Below are positions 45,279 through 55,110 of a stretch of 64,000 nt of DNA, in pieces (position 1 is the first letter of the stretch; every line of letters starts with the position of its first letter). The notes beneath the pieces are model-generated. The model was not told the origin of the DNA and ran no database searches. It saw nothing but the letters and a program-made list of their open reading frames with translations. A program made the translations under genes and the position numbers. Source of the stretch: Pedobacter frigidisoli (GTDB taxonomy: Bacteria > Bacteroidota > Bacteroidia > Sphingobacteriales > Sphingobacteriaceae); assembly GCF_004331675.1 (NCBI RefSeq), contig NZ_SJSN01000007.1, positions 124,001 to 188,000 on the forward strand, in the 5' to 3' direction.

Positions 45279-45467
45279 TTGAAACCCACTAAAAATTCAG
45301 CAACCAAATACCTCATCATCGTATTTTTAATTTTGGTTATTTTTGGAATAACGGCAGGTTTATTCGTTAACTTTTCCAAAATTCCACTTCTAAAATCGGT
45401 TAATAAAATTGTTCAGGTTCAGAATGACTATTTCACAGGTGCGTCAACTGTATCTTCTGGATGTTGA
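45279..45467 (+). CDS. Possible small single-pass membrane protein (TTG start)
   Basis: A 62-codon ORF starts at TTG, 42 bases after parE. It encodes a basic N-terminus (KPTKNSATK), one strong hydrophobic helix (YLIIVFLILVIFGITAGLFV) and a short tail. Its last ~40 bases overlap the end of the opposite-strand BrkB gene. The composition looks like a real membrane anchor, but the TTG start and lack of a recognised family keep this doubtful. Confidence 0.3.
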   Translation: MKPTKNSATKYLIIVFLILVIFGITAGLFVNFSKIPLLKSVNKIVQVQNDYFTGASTVSSGC

Positions 45468-46453
45468 GGAGGTAATACATCCACTTTCTTTTCTACGATA
45501 GTGATTTTTGTAAACACAGCATACTTACTTGGGCTAATTCCTCCATCGTATTTTTCGGAATAAGCTTGTGTAAACTCAGCTCCAAAGTAGAGAATAATAG
45601 AAGTATAATAAATCCATAGTAATATGACAATTATAGAGCTTGCTGCCCCAAAAGCTGATCCTGGATTTCCTTTTTCTATATAAATGCCTATTAAATATTT
45701 ACCCAAACTAAAAAGCACTGCTGTAAATAGGGCGCCAATAATTGCCGATTTCCACCTAATAACAACATCTGGGAGAACCTTAAATATTACAGTGAATACA
45801 GCGGTTACCGCCGCCAAGGTGATTACATTGTTCAATATGTAAATAATTAGCGCCATGGTATCATCTGCAACAGGTACAACTTTATCAATATCGGTTCTTG
45901 AAAGTAAATTAATAAGCTTGTCTCCTAAACCAACAACAAAGGTATTTACTACCAAGGAAACCAATAGTAAAAACCCCATTGACACGATTAAGGAAAACGA
46001 CAGCAATCTATTAGTAAGCATTTTTAGCCATCCCTTTTTTGGTATAGCCTTTACTTTCCAAATCATATTTATACTATCCTGAATTTCGATAAAAATTGCA
46101 GTAGAACCGATGATAAGTGTTGCTATACCTATAATTAAACCAATTGTAGATTGACCAGTTTTAGTAGAATGCTCAACAAATCCCTGAATTTGAACTGCAG
46201 CATCTGGCCCAACCATATTTGTAACCTGAGCGAAAAACTTGTTTCTGGTATCAGTGTTACTTTTATCGCCCAAAAATAGGGTAGCTGCAGATAGGATAAT
46301 AATTATGAGCGGTGTAAGCGAAAAAATAGTGTAGTAAGCGAGAGAAGCACTAAGCTTAGTAATTCTATCTTCCGCGAAACCCTTTCCCGCAGCAATAAGC
46401 AGGTGATAAAGGGCAATAAAAAAATGTTTAATCTTATGGATTACTTTCATCAA
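45428..46453 (-). CDS. YihY/virulence factor BrkB family inner-membrane protein (second copy)
   Basis: The protein is 341 residues with about six helices: ITKLSASLAYYTIFSLTPLII, NMIWKVKAIPKKGWLKML and GSAFGAASSIIVILLWIYYTSIILYFGAEFTQAY. It is paralogous to the gene at 21584, with a ~25-residue insertion after RTDIDKVVPVADD. The start is five bases after the TamL-like stop, so it is the third gene of the TamB / TamL-like / BrkB operon. That context suggests an envelope role, which is inference. Confidence 0.9.
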   Translation of the reverse strand: MMKVIHKIKHFFIALYHLLIAAGKGFAEDRITKLSASLAYYTIFSLTPLIIIILSAATLFLGDKSNTDTRNKFFAQVTNMVGPDAAVQIQGFVEHSTKTGQSTIGLIIGIATLIIGSTAIFIEIQDSINMIWKVKAIPKKGWLKMLTNRLLSFSLIVSMGFLLLVSLVVNTFVVGLGDKLINLLSRTDIDKVVPVADDTMALIIYILNNVITLAAVTAVFTVIFKVLPDVVIRWKSAIIGALFTAVLFSLGKYLIGIYIEKGNPGSAFGAASSIIVILLWIYYTSIILYFGAEFTQAYSEKYDGGISPSKYAVFTKITIVEKKVDVLPPQHPEDTVDAPVK

Positions 46454-46457
46454 AAAA

Positions 46458-48770
46458 TTAAAATGGATAGCCTATCCCAATATTAAAGATTAAGTTTTGT
46501 TTTCGCCAATCTTTATTTCCAAAAGCGACATCATCAAATACCCAACGTTGTCCATCAGGTAAGTAAGGTTTACGTACTGGAAAAGCAACATCCAATCTAA
46601 TTACAAAGATAGTTGCATCAACTCTCACACCAGCTCCAGTACCAACCGCCAATTCATTAAGCGCATTTTTTAACTTAAAGCCCGATCCTGGCCTACCCAG
46701 ATTTGTCGTTCCAGGGATACCCAAATCTTCTTTTCGTAGCCAAATATTTCCTGCATCAACAAAAAGGGCCCCGTAAAGAACACTCACAATCTTAAACCTC
46801 AGCTCAGAGTTTAACATCAATTTAATGTCTCCACCTTGATCAGAAAAAATGGCATTATCATCAACTTTAAATGTCCCAGGCCCTAAAGTTCGTGCTGCAA
46901 ATGCTCTGATGTCGTTACTACCTCCCGCAAAAAACTGTCGTACAAACGGTAATGAAGTGCTATTTCCATAAGCATAACCATAACCTAAATTCAAACGATT
47001 TGCCCAAATAAGGTTTCTATTAATTTTATAGTAATCTCTCAAATCTGCTTCAACCCGAATAAATTGAGACACTGGAACGTTGAAAAGCGTTCGTTTTCCC
47101 TTCTCATCTTTTGGAACAAATGCACCCCAAACATTACCTCCTGTTTCTAAGGAGCCATAGAAATAAGTATTATTCCTTCTATTCTGCTCCATTTGGTTGG
47201 TATAGGTAAAGTTATAACTACTTCCAATGATAAGCTGATTTTCTAGTGTTGTACGAAGTAATGGATTAACTTTATATAGACTATCCCTAATAGCTGTATC
47301 AGGAAAACTTGTAGAAATATAACTTACCGATATGGGATTGAAGTTATGTTCTTTGTATAGATTCTCTTTAAAGTTATAACCAAACTCGCCTTTAAATGCG
47401 TTCAACGTATATTCCGACCCACGATTTAACATTTGATATGAAAGTGATGCAATTGTTTTCGGGATAAAAGCTGTTGTGCTATTGGGCTTATAAAAAGGAA
47501 CAATAAATCTTGGGAATGTTAACTTTCCCTCTGCTGTTAATGATAATGAGTTTTTGCCCAAAGAGGTTCCAGAAGTTTGGGTTTCAAAACCACCGCTCAC
47601 ACTCACATCTAATTGTTCTGCGCCTCTAAAAAGGTTTCTGGTTGTTTGCGTTAATTTAACTTCTGATCCAACAAAGTTATTAGACTTACTAGTTCCAGTA
47701 ACCGAAAAAGTTAATGAATTTTTCTTAAGTGGAGTTAAATAAATATTGAGATCGAGTTGGTCATTTTTTGCACTATCTGGTAAAAATTCTGCCCTCACAT
47801 CTTGAAAAGCACCAATGTTAACCATTCTATTGAGCGATTGATTATGATCCCTACGATTGTAAGGTTCATCTTTTTGAAAGAAAACCAATCGATCGAAAAG
47901 TCGAGGTTTGAAAGTATTTCTATCGTCGTAAATATTGAAATCATTGTATTTAAGCGGCTTCAATCTTCTTAGAATACTATCTCTTCGCAAAGAGTAATTT
48001 GGATAGATGTTAATGTTTTTAATGGTGTAGGGTTTTAATCCAGCATCTGGAGCTATATCTTTTACCTTAACTGAAATATTAACTAAGTTTTTGCCAATTG
48101 TACTATCTACCTGTAAAATTAAATAATCAGGACTGAAATAAAAGTAGCCTTGTTCCTTAAGGTCGTTGTCAATCCTAATCCTTTCATTTTTGTACACATC
48201 CAAATCATAGAAATTGCCAACTTTTAATAAGGTTTTATCCTTATTTGCATTGATGATTTTAGTCAAATTCCCGGTATCTGGCGGAAAATTGATCTTATTA
48301 ATCTTATATCGATCTCCAGTATTGGCCGTATAAATCGCCTTTCCTTTTTTATCTTTAACGATGGTATCTCCAGTAACTACCGCTTGCAAATATCCCTCAC
48401 TTAACAGATAGCTAGTTAAAACATCATTATTGTATTTCAATTTTACTTCGCTTAATAATACGGGAGGTTCACCTTGTTTCCGTAACCAGTTTTTTAAGCC
48501 TTTTGGTTTTTTAGGTTCTCCCGCAAGGTTATAAATGCCAAGTTTATATTTTATGCCCAAAATGGATTTATTAGGACGAGGTCTTGTTTTGCTTTCCAGA
48601 TCTGATTTAACTTGTTTTTCATCATCAATTCTGCCAGAAGAATCAGGGTTAATTTTCACCTCGGCACCTGTATATAAAATTTGCCCGGGTTTTAGTGATT
48701 TCGTACTGCTACAGCTCGCCCAAACTAAACAGGCCATTAAAAATAAAAAGGGTCTAGTTAGTTGTCTCAT
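46458..48770 (-). CDS. TamA/BamA-family outer-membrane protein, lipoprotein type (TamL-like)
   Basis: The ATG at 48770 gives 770 residues; the longer ORF uses a TTG inside tamB. It starts with a lipoprotein signal (PFLFLMACLVWASC), so the mature protein should be lipidated at Cys20. POTRA-like repeats follow (to ~residue 400), then a 16-strand Omp85 barrel with the LRGF-box equivalent FFAGGSNDIRAFAAR (VRGY/F-like) and a C-terminal FNIGIGYPF. Lipidated TamA forms paired with TamB are known in Bacteroidota. It overlaps tamB by 17 bases, so both are cotranslated. Likely role: outer-membrane assembly or lipid transport. Confidence 0.88.
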   Translation of the reverse strand: MRQLTRPFLFLMACLVWASCSSTKSLKPGQILYTGAEVKINPDSSGRIDDEKQVKSDLESKTRPRPNKSILGIKYKLGIYNLAGEPKKPKGLKNWLRKQGEPPVLLSEVKLKYNNDVLTSYLLSEGYLQAVVTGDTIVKDKKGKAIYTANTGDRYKINKINFPPDTGNLTKIINANKDKTLLKVGNFYDLDVYKNERIRIDNDLKEQGYFYFSPDYLILQVDSTIGKNLVNISVKVKDIAPDAGLKPYTIKNINIYPNYSLRRDSILRRLKPLKYNDFNIYDDRNTFKPRLFDRLVFFQKDEPYNRRDHNQSLNRMVNIGAFQDVRAEFLPDSAKNDQLDLNIYLTPLKKNSLTFSVTGTSKSNNFVGSEVKLTQTTRNLFRGAEQLDVSVSGGFETQTSGTSLGKNSLSLTAEGKLTFPRFIVPFYKPNSTTAFIPKTIASLSYQMLNRGSEYTLNAFKGEFGYNFKENLYKEHNFNPISVSYISTSFPDTAIRDSLYKVNPLLRTTLENQLIIGSSYNFTYTNQMEQNRRNNTYFYGSLETGGNVWGAFVPKDEKGKRTLFNVPVSQFIRVEADLRDYYKINRNLIWANRLNLGYGYAYGNSTSLPFVRQFFAGGSNDIRAFAARTLGPGTFKVDDNAIFSDQGGDIKLMLNSELRFKIVSVLYGALFVDAGNIWLRKEDLGIPGTTNLGRPGSGFKLKNALNELAVGTGAGVRVDATIFVIRLDVAFPVRKPYLPDGQRWVFDDVAFGNKDWRKQNLIFNIGIGYPF

Positions 48771-51700
48771 CTTGTGCTTTTTGTTCAATGTTTCTGATTC
48801 TTTTTATTCTTTTTTTCTGAAAAATCTCTCTGAATTTATTGTAGTCTACTACCAAGGTAAAACCTAAGCCTGTTTCAATAATCTGTCCTTGAACAATCAT
48901 ATCGTTCTGATTTCTACGATAAGCTCTTAAACGATATCTCCCATCAGCAGAAAGTGCATATTCTACATTTACGTTTCCCGCTATGTTGGTCGATTTTTCT
49001 CCAGGTGCTTGTGGTCCTTCCAACGCAAAAGAACTTCCAACGGTTACAGTTAACCTATCATTTAAAAGTTTCTTAGATAGGCCAACTTCCAAATCAGTTT
49101 TCTGTTGCAATGAACCGGTAGAATAATCTTCTGATGAATTTACGCCAAAGTTAAGATCCACACCTTGAATTAAATCAGAAGTTAAGTTATTCAGTTGTTC
49201 GGTTAAAAGTTTACTCACACTCGCACGAGCAAGGGTAGAAACGCCACCACCGCCGCCAGCTAAACTTTGGAAAGGATTATTTGCGATGAATCTATTCAAT
49301 GCTAACAATGCAAAAACCTGTTTATTTAGCTCGCTTTCATCGCGATTAACATTTAACAATTTAGTGTAAACAATACCTCCCAAAGCATTTCGCTCATTTT
49401 CTGGTAAGTCTAATTTAAATGAGATGATTGGTTTTAAAAGTTCGCCTTTCATCATTAAATAAACTTGGAAAGGTAATTTTGTTTTGGCCTGAACGTTTGA
49501 TGGATCATTGATTAAATCAATGGGAGCGGCGTTAACTTCATAAAGCGCACTCAGATTAACATTTGCAGTTGTTGGCTCGCCAGTCCAGATTATAGTGCTT
49601 CCTTTAACTAATTTAAATGCTTTTTTGCCCAGCGGACCAACAGACAAATTGTAAGATCCATTTACAATTTCATATCGACCAGTTAAGCTAATTTTTCCAC
49701 TCGGATCCATTGTTGCATTTAAGTTGGCTTCACCTTTTATATTCAGCGCATCTCCGTTTGATGGATCTACCACTACATTAAGCTCAGCTTCTGGATCAAT
49801 TGAAATGGCTGCAACAAGGTTAATCCCTTTCATGGGAGATTTACTTATGCTATCTACTTTCAGTGCTTTTTGTCCATTAAATGGTGGTGCATCGGCATCA
49901 ATAAACTGCACAATTCCATCTTGATCGATTACCGACGGATCGCTAGATGGCAAGGCAAAAAAGAATTTGGTACCCTTATTTACCTTAACGTTCATATTTA
50001 CATCTGGCTGGTTTAAATCTCCTCGCACCTTGATATTACTCGTTAAGAAAACCGTTCCGTAAATCATTTCATTATCAGCGGCAGTCGAATTAATCGCCCT
50101 GAAATTATTCATGTTAATATCTAAGCCGAATCGATAATTCTTAAAATCGTTTGTAAACACATTTCCATTGATGGTTGCTTTTTGATTAAGCGAATCAATC
50201 AAAGTGAAATTATTGAAACGGATTCCCTCATTATTAAACGAGATTTTTTCATTAGGCATACGGAAATAAGAATTAACATAAGCCACTCTTATACCAGCAT
50301 TGTTAAAGGTTAAATCTCCCAAAATTTTGGGTGCGGTTAAGGCACCCTTAACAGATAGAGCTCCTGTTAATGTTCCCGTTCCATTTTTAAGTTGCCCTTG
50401 CGATAAACTCTCGATGTTTTTCATCTCAATCTTATCGATATTGACCGTTAAATCTAAGGCACTTTGAGGTGCTGTGTAATAAAAACCATTTACCCTTAAT
50501 TCATGTACGCCACTTAACGCCACATTTACCTCATAAGCATTTTGCGTATTGTTATTTACAGCGACCCTTAAAGTTCCAAGCTCATCTTTTTGATAACGCA
50601 GTTGATCGATGGTTAAGTTGGCTTCGAATTTTGGCGTTGATGCTAGGTCTTTAACATTGGCTGTACCATTCAATCGCCCACCTACTAGCGTGGTATCAGT
50701 TTCTGCAAACTTGGTTAAGGTTTCCAATTGGAAATCCTTAAATTCTACAGATAAGGGAGCGTTTGGAGTAGTTGGATTGCTGTTAATAGCTAATGATTGG
50801 CCGCTATTGCTGATTTGGAATTGATTGACTAAAATTCCTGACTGGCCAAATTGTATGAAGTTATTTTCAGAAACCACCCATTTTTGGTAATCCAATAAAA
50901 GCTTCTGTGGGTCTAAACTGAACTTGAAATCCTTATTAATCGATTGAAAAGTTCCACCAATTACATACTTGTCTTTCCGTTGCCTATCTCTAAGGAAAAT
51001 ATTAACATCTAAATTATTATTTGCTGCATCACCACTTACTTCGGTATTGAATAGCGCAATAGATGGGCTTTTCAAACTTTTAACAGTTAAAGCATAATCC
51101 AGTTTGTTATTATCGTTATTGATATTTAAAACCGTTGTATCAACCTTAAAATCGCCATAAATTATTTGTGGGAAATTCCCCTTTATTTGCAGACTATCTT
51201 TTTGTGTATCAATTAACCCATAAAATTGCGATTGTTTGAAAACCGTTAATTCTGGCACAAATTGCTTCAATAGTTTCGAGTCATAAATATGTACGGCAAA
51301 TCTCATCCTTTGATCAGGAATTTTGGTTACCGTTCCAAAAGCATAATACTTATTGATTTCGTTAATAAAAGCACTTCCGATTTTAGTAATTTGATATTTG
51401 CCATCAACCTTTGCCGATAAGATCTCAGATTTTAGTGTTAACTCATTTTCTGTTGCTGTAGATTTTGCCCGAACAGAAATAGTATCCACGTTAATTCGTT
51501 GTGCATCTTTCACAACCTGCAAACCTGTAATATCAACCGTTCCATTTAAATAGTCAGCATCAGCAGTGGCTAAATCTACCTTTACAACGCCTGCAGCACT
51601 AAGCACTGTCGGACTGAAATTCAATGCCTGAAGATTGACTTGTTTTAAGTTCAGATCTGCTTTGATTGCAGGATATTTACCCGCCAGATTTACTTTTGCA

Positions 51701-53748
51701 TCCAATGCAAAGTTTGCATTGCTATCTGGCATACTGCTCTTTATAGCCACATTTTGGTTGGCATAAGTTCCTGAAAGATTTAGATTGCGATAGGTGTATT
51801 TATTATAGTAAGCACTTAAAACCTTGGCATTAAACTTTGCGTTGATTTTTTTAGGATCTAATCCTGTACCAACAACATCAGCCTTTACAGAAACCCTGCC
51901 TAATTTTGGCTGCATTTTCAACAAACGACCAACGTTAAAATTATTCAGCGTAACATTAGCCTTATAACTTTCTCTACCTTTCGGGCCATTCATTCCAGCA
52001 ACTAAAACAGCGCCACCCATATCCGTTTGGATATTCATGTTGGTATTAAAATCCGTCATCGAACCTGTAAATTTACCTTTCGCATTGATTACGTTAGGTA
52101 GTTCGATGCTTGGCGGCAAAGATTTTTTCGGTACCACAACCAAAATATCACCTTTGGTTAAATACAGCTTTTTAATATTCAAATCGAGGAACGTTTTCTT
52201 AATATCAGGTAAGCCTTTAGCGGTTCCGCTAATGTCTATTTGAGTGTTTTTAAGTCCGCTGATTTGTAAGCGTGGAATAATGAGGTTGTTTAAATAACCA
52301 TTAACCTCGGCGTTTAATTTAATTTTTTCGTTTCTATAATTTGCTGGAACTGCACTGCTAAAGAAGCCAGCGTCTTTTAAACCAATTGTAGTATTTTTAA
52401 AACTCAATGCCAGCTTAACTCTTTCAGGATGTTTTGTCAAATCCTCCATCGAAGTAAAATTTAGTTCCGTAGCATTTTCAATAGTGGTATTTGGCGTTTT
52501 TAAAACGAAGTTGCTCAGCTTAATCTGTTTATCATTATAAATGGCATTTCCTTTTAATACATCTAGGGCAAAGCCACTTTTCTCTTTCAACGAGCCGTTT
52601 TTAACATTGGCCTTAATTCCGGCAGCACTATAATTTACATCGCTGGCGCCAAAATTTAGACCTGTAATTTTCAGGTGATTAAAATCCATTCCTTTCGGAG
52701 CAGCTTTTGAGCCAAGGTTATCGAATTGAACATTATTATCAGCTAGGCTAATATTTTTAATAATTAAGCCCAATGGCGATTTCTCAGGAACAACCGTATC
52801 CTTAACCTTCTTTAAATCGTTGCTAGGAGCAGGTTTAAATGCAAAAAGGATATTCGATTTATTCAGTTTAGCATCATCAACGGTGTATTTGCTATTGGTT
52901 AAATCTACTTTTAGGTTAACCAATCCAAGATCATTTACATCAGCTACGGCCTTGGTAGTAGAAATTTGGTCATCATAATTAACTTTAACATTTTTAAAAG
53001 CAAAGTTTTCAATTTCAATTAAAGGAAGTTTGCCTGTTTCTTTTTGGCTGCTATCTACACTGTTTGTAATGTGCTGAACCAGTTTTACCAAAGGTTTTTG
53101 CTGCAAATAACGTAAGGAAGTATTGGTTAAATTTAGGTCTTTAATTACATAATGTTGGTTCGCCAAATCGAAGGTTTTCAATTGGGTTTTAAAAGCACCC
53201 AAGTAAACTTTTACGTCGTTTCCTGCAACATCATCACGGTAGTTAATGCCAATATCTTCAAATGAAACTTTATCAATTGAAAATTTAAGTGCAGATGTAG
53301 TGTCTTTATCAACTTTTTGCTGAGGCTTTTTCTGGTCGCTCATAAAGGCATCAACCAGAAAGGAAAAATTGAAAGTTGTATCAGGGCTAATGCGTTTAAC
53401 ATTAGCACGTATGTTTTTTAGTTCGATACTTTGAATTTCGACAGTATTCTTCAACAGCTTAAATAAGCTGATATCAACAGCTAATTTTTCTGCATATAAT
53501 AACGTATCGCCTTTTTTATCTTCGATGTAAAATTTATTCAAAACAACATCTTTCGGCAATGCAATTTTAATGCTTTCAAGGCTAACTTCTGTCTTGGTTT
53601 TGGTTTTAAGGTAATTTATGGCCTTATCTTTAACAAAATTTTGTACCGCCGGAATATTTAATGATAAAGCCAAAGCAACCACAAGAATGATTATTGAAGC
53701 GATAACCCAGAGTAAAACTTTTAGACTTTTACGTACGTATTTATTCAA
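48754..53748 (-). CDS. tamB: TamB/AsmA-family translocation and assembly protein (DUF490)
   Basis: The protein is 1664 residues. It has one N-terminal membrane helix (VLLWVIASIIILVVALALSL) and then a very long periplasmic beta-taco of repeated strands, ending in the conserved DUF490 region (~residues 1250-1620; e.g. SLTGRYEIVNGSYNLSVGPL, GELLKPIISFKLDLPENERN, LTVTVGSSFALEG). TamB bridges the inner and outer membranes and works with TamA; family members are implicated in phospholipid movement. First gene of the operon with the TamL-like and BrkB genes. It faces cdd across a 147-base divergent gap. Confidence 0.93.
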   Translation of the reverse strand: MNKYVRKSLKVLLWVIASIIILVVALALSLNIPAVQNFVKDKAINYLKTKTKTEVSLESIKIALPKDVVLNKFYIEDKKGDTLLYAEKLAVDISLFKLLKNTVEIQSIELKNIRANVKRISPDTTFNFSFLVDAFMSDQKKPQQKVDKDTTSALKFSIDKVSFEDIGINYRDDVAGNDVKVYLGAFKTQLKTFDLANQHYVIKDLNLTNTSLRYLQQKPLVKLVQHITNSVDSSQKETGKLPLIEIENFAFKNVKVNYDDQISTTKAVADVNDLGLVNLKVDLTNSKYTVDDAKLNKSNILFAFKPAPSNDLKKVKDTVVPEKSPLGLIIKNISLADNNVQFDNLGSKAAPKGMDFNHLKITGLNFGASDVNYSAAGIKANVKNGSLKEKSGFALDVLKGNAIYNDKQIKLSNFVLKTPNTTIENATELNFTSMEDLTKHPERVKLALSFKNTTIGLKDAGFFSSAVPANYRNEKIKLNAEVNGYLNNLIIPRLQISGLKNTQIDISGTAKGLPDIKKTFLDLNIKKLYLTKGDILVVVPKKSLPPSIELPNVINAKGKFTGSMTDFNTNMNIQTDMGGAVLVAGMNGPKGRESYKANVTLNNFNVGRLLKMQPKLGRVSVKADVVGTGLDPKKINAKFNAKVLSAYYNKYTYRNLNLSGTYANQNVAIKSSMPDSNANFALDAKVNLAGKYPAIKADLNLKQVNLQALNFSPTVLSAAGVVKVDLATADADYLNGTVDITGLQVVKDAQRINVDTISVRAKSTATENELTLKSEILSAKVDGKYQITKIGSAFINEINKYYAFGTVTKIPDQRMRFAVHIYDSKLLKQFVPELTVFKQSQFYGLIDTQKDSLQIKGNFPQIIYGDFKVDTTVLNINNDNNKLDYALTVKSLKSPSIALFNTEVSGDAANNNLDVNIFLRDRQRKDKYVIGGTFQSINKDFKFSLDPQKLLLDYQKWVVSENNFIQFGQSGILVNQFQISNSGQSLAINSNPTTPNAPLSVEFKDFQLETLTKFAETDTTLVGGRLNGTANVKDLASTPKFEANLTIDQLRYQKDELGTLRVAVNNNTQNAYEVNVALSGVHELRVNGFYYTAPQSALDLTVNIDKIEMKNIESLSQGQLKNGTGTLTGALSVKGALTAPKILGDLTFNNAGIRVAYVNSYFRMPNEKISFNNEGIRFNNFTLIDSLNQKATINGNVFTNDFKNYRFGLDINMNNFRAINSTAADNEMIYGTVFLTSNIKVRGDLNQPDVNMNVKVNKGTKFFFALPSSDPSVIDQDGIVQFIDADAPPFNGQKALKVDSISKSPMKGINLVAAISIDPEAELNVVVDPSNGDALNIKGEANLNATMDPSGKISLTGRYEIVNGSYNLSVGPLGKKAFKLVKGSTIIWTGEPTTANVNLSALYEVNAAPIDLINDPSNVQAKTKLPFQVYLMMKGELLKPIISFKLDLPENERNALGGIVYTKLLNVNRDESELNKQVFALLALNRFIANNPFQSLAGGGGGVSTLARASVSKLLTEQLNNLTSDLIQGVDLNFGVNSSEDYSTGSLQQKTDLEVGLSKKLLNDRLTVTVGSSFALEGPQAPGEKSTNIAGNVNVEYALSADGRYRLRAYRRNQNDMIVQGQIIETGLGFTLVVDYNKFREIFQKKRIKRIRNIEQKAQDETTN

Positions 53749-53895
53749 AGCTGATTATGTTTGGTGGTTTTCAAATGCTAAAAGCATGCCATTAAAATTA
53801 ATATTAAGGCAGTTTTTATAAATAATACAAAAAATAAAGTAAATTGTTCGCCCGCTACAAAAATTTAACACAAGCGGTTTCATAACATATTAAAA

Positions 53896-54390
53896 ATGAA
53901 ATTACTAAATCTAAATATAACCTTCGAACAATACAACGGATTGCAAGAATTGAATGAACAAGATACAATGCTTTGTCAACTTTCCGAACAAGCCTTATCA
54001 ACTTCTTATTCTCCATATTCGAAATTTAGAGTAGGTACTGCTATTCGTTTGCAATCGGGCGAAACCGTGTTGGGTAGCAACCAAGAAAACCTAGCTTACC
54101 CATCCGGTCTTTGTGCAGAACGTGTGGCACTTTTTACCATTGGCGCAAACTATCCAAATGCTGTGATAGAAAGTATGGCCATTACCGCACAAACAGATAA
54201 TTTCGAAATCTTAAAGCCAGTAACCTCATGCGGTGGTTGTCTGCAGGTAATGGCGGAGTTTGAACGTAAACAAGGTTTGCCCATCGAAGTGCTGTTTTAT
54301 TGTTTAAATGGGGAGATTTTAAAAGTACAAAGTGTACAAAGTTTATTGCCATTTTCTTTTGTAGAGGACAGGTTGGCAGCGAGGGTTTAA
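53896..54390 (+). CDS. cdd: Cytidine deaminase
   Basis: The protein is 164 residues. It deaminates cytidine and deoxycytidine in pyrimidine salvage. The zinc site is CAE (YPSGLCAERVALF) plus the SCGGC pair (VTSCGGCLQVMAEF); the usual PCGxCRQ reads SCGGCLQ, a modest deviation. N-terminal YSPYSKFRVGTAIRLQSG is the substrate-site signature. The length is slightly above the 130-residue minimum of the tetrameric form, due to an N-terminal extension. Followed by a repeat-rich 720-base gap. Confidence 0.92.
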   Translation: MKLLNLNITFEQYNGLQELNEQDTMLCQLSEQALSTSYSPYSKFRVGTAIRLQSGETVLGSNQENLAYPSGLCAERVALFTIGANYPNAVIESMAITAQTDNFEILKPVTSCGGCLQVMAEFERKQGLPIEVLFYCLNGEILKVQSVQSLLPFSFVEDRLAARV

Positions 54391-54417
54391 TTTTTTTGGA
54401 AATGAAGGGTTCCGTAG

Positions 54418-54537
54418 TGCTTGGTAAACTGATGTCCTGCTTTGCGCTGTAGCCCCCAAGAATCCTGTGAAACAAACATACAATAAAAAAATAAAGAACT
54501 ATGCCTAGGTCGGGGGCTGCCGCTGCAATCAGGTTTA
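54418..54537. repeat. Palindromic repeat (GCTGTAGCCC ... GGGGCTGCCG family), copy 2
   Basis: CCTGCTTTGCGCTGTAGCCCC and GGGGGCTGCCGCTGCAATCAGGTT bracket a ~50-base A-rich centre that looks like a later insertion into the palindrome. The flanking blocks match those at 38540-38606. Confidence 0.5.
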
Positions 54538-54563
54538 ATTATTTAAGGCAGCTGCTTTTTGGC

Positions 54564-54690
54564 AAAAACCACCCCCTTAAATTCCCCGGCAAGCGGGGGA
54601 GACAGAATGCCAACCTGCAAAATGTTTATAGAATTGGCTATCGCTATCTGCATCCTGTATCCCCCTCTGGACGGGCAAGGAGAGGTTTTT
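54564..54690. mobile_element. Short non-coding palindromic element, copy 1 (MITE-like)
   Basis: This ~127-bp element runs from AAAAACCACCCCCTTAAATT to AGGAGAGGTTTTT. The left arm carries CCCCGGCAAGCGGGG and the right arm CCCCCTCTGGACGGG; an inner inverted repeat (GAATGC / GCATCC region) continues the pairing. Its first ~65 bases are almost identical to the copy at 54751. The arm design (CC-rich strand, then a hairpin with a short loop) matches the arms of the DUF559 cassettes in leuS. No ORF inside. Confidence 0.6.
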
Positions 54691-54750
54691 AAGGTGCCAA
54701 GCGTCAAGTTTTAATGCTGGTTTTCTTCTGTAGAGGATGTGTTAATGATA

Positions 54751-54905
54751 AGAACCACCCCCTTAAATTCCCCGGCAAGCGGGGGAGACAGGATGCCAAC
54801 CTGCAAAATGTTCACAGATTTTAGTTAATATTTATCGCATAATAGTTAAAACTTCCGCTATCTGCATCCTGTATCCCCCTCTGGAGGGGATTGGGGGAGG
54901 TTTTT
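54751..54905. mobile_element. Short non-coding palindromic element, copy 2 (MITE-like)
   Basis: This is the second, better preserved copy. Left arm AACCACCCCCTTAAATTCCC with hairpin CCCCGGCAAGCGGGGGA, then GACAGGATGC. The right arm is GCATCCTGTATCCCCCTCTG and ends GATTGGGGGAGGTTTTT. The two arms pair over about 50 bases with few mismatches. The centre (54795-54862) differs fully from copy 1, so only the ends are conserved, as expected for a nuclease-less derivative of a larger element. The right arm could also end transcripts. The remaining gap up to 55110 is AT-rich with no gene seen. Confidence 0.6.
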
Positions 54906-55110
54906 CATTTTAAAATCCCTATCTCAAATTTTAGCCTCGGTACAATTACAACATTTCACTTTAAAGCTTTGACAACTTTAATAGCCTATTAGAAAGAAAG
55001 TTGTCAAAACTCATAAGATCCATACATCATCACATACAAATGTGAATAACCTCTCTTCGCACTGTGATATCATTTTTATTATATTTACGGCTGCCAATTT
55101 CTGTAAATAA

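Noticed and set aside
54182..54475. 97-codon minus-strand ORF overlapping cdd
   Set aside because: Overlaps most of the cytidine deaminase 3' half and begins in a repeat; no family.
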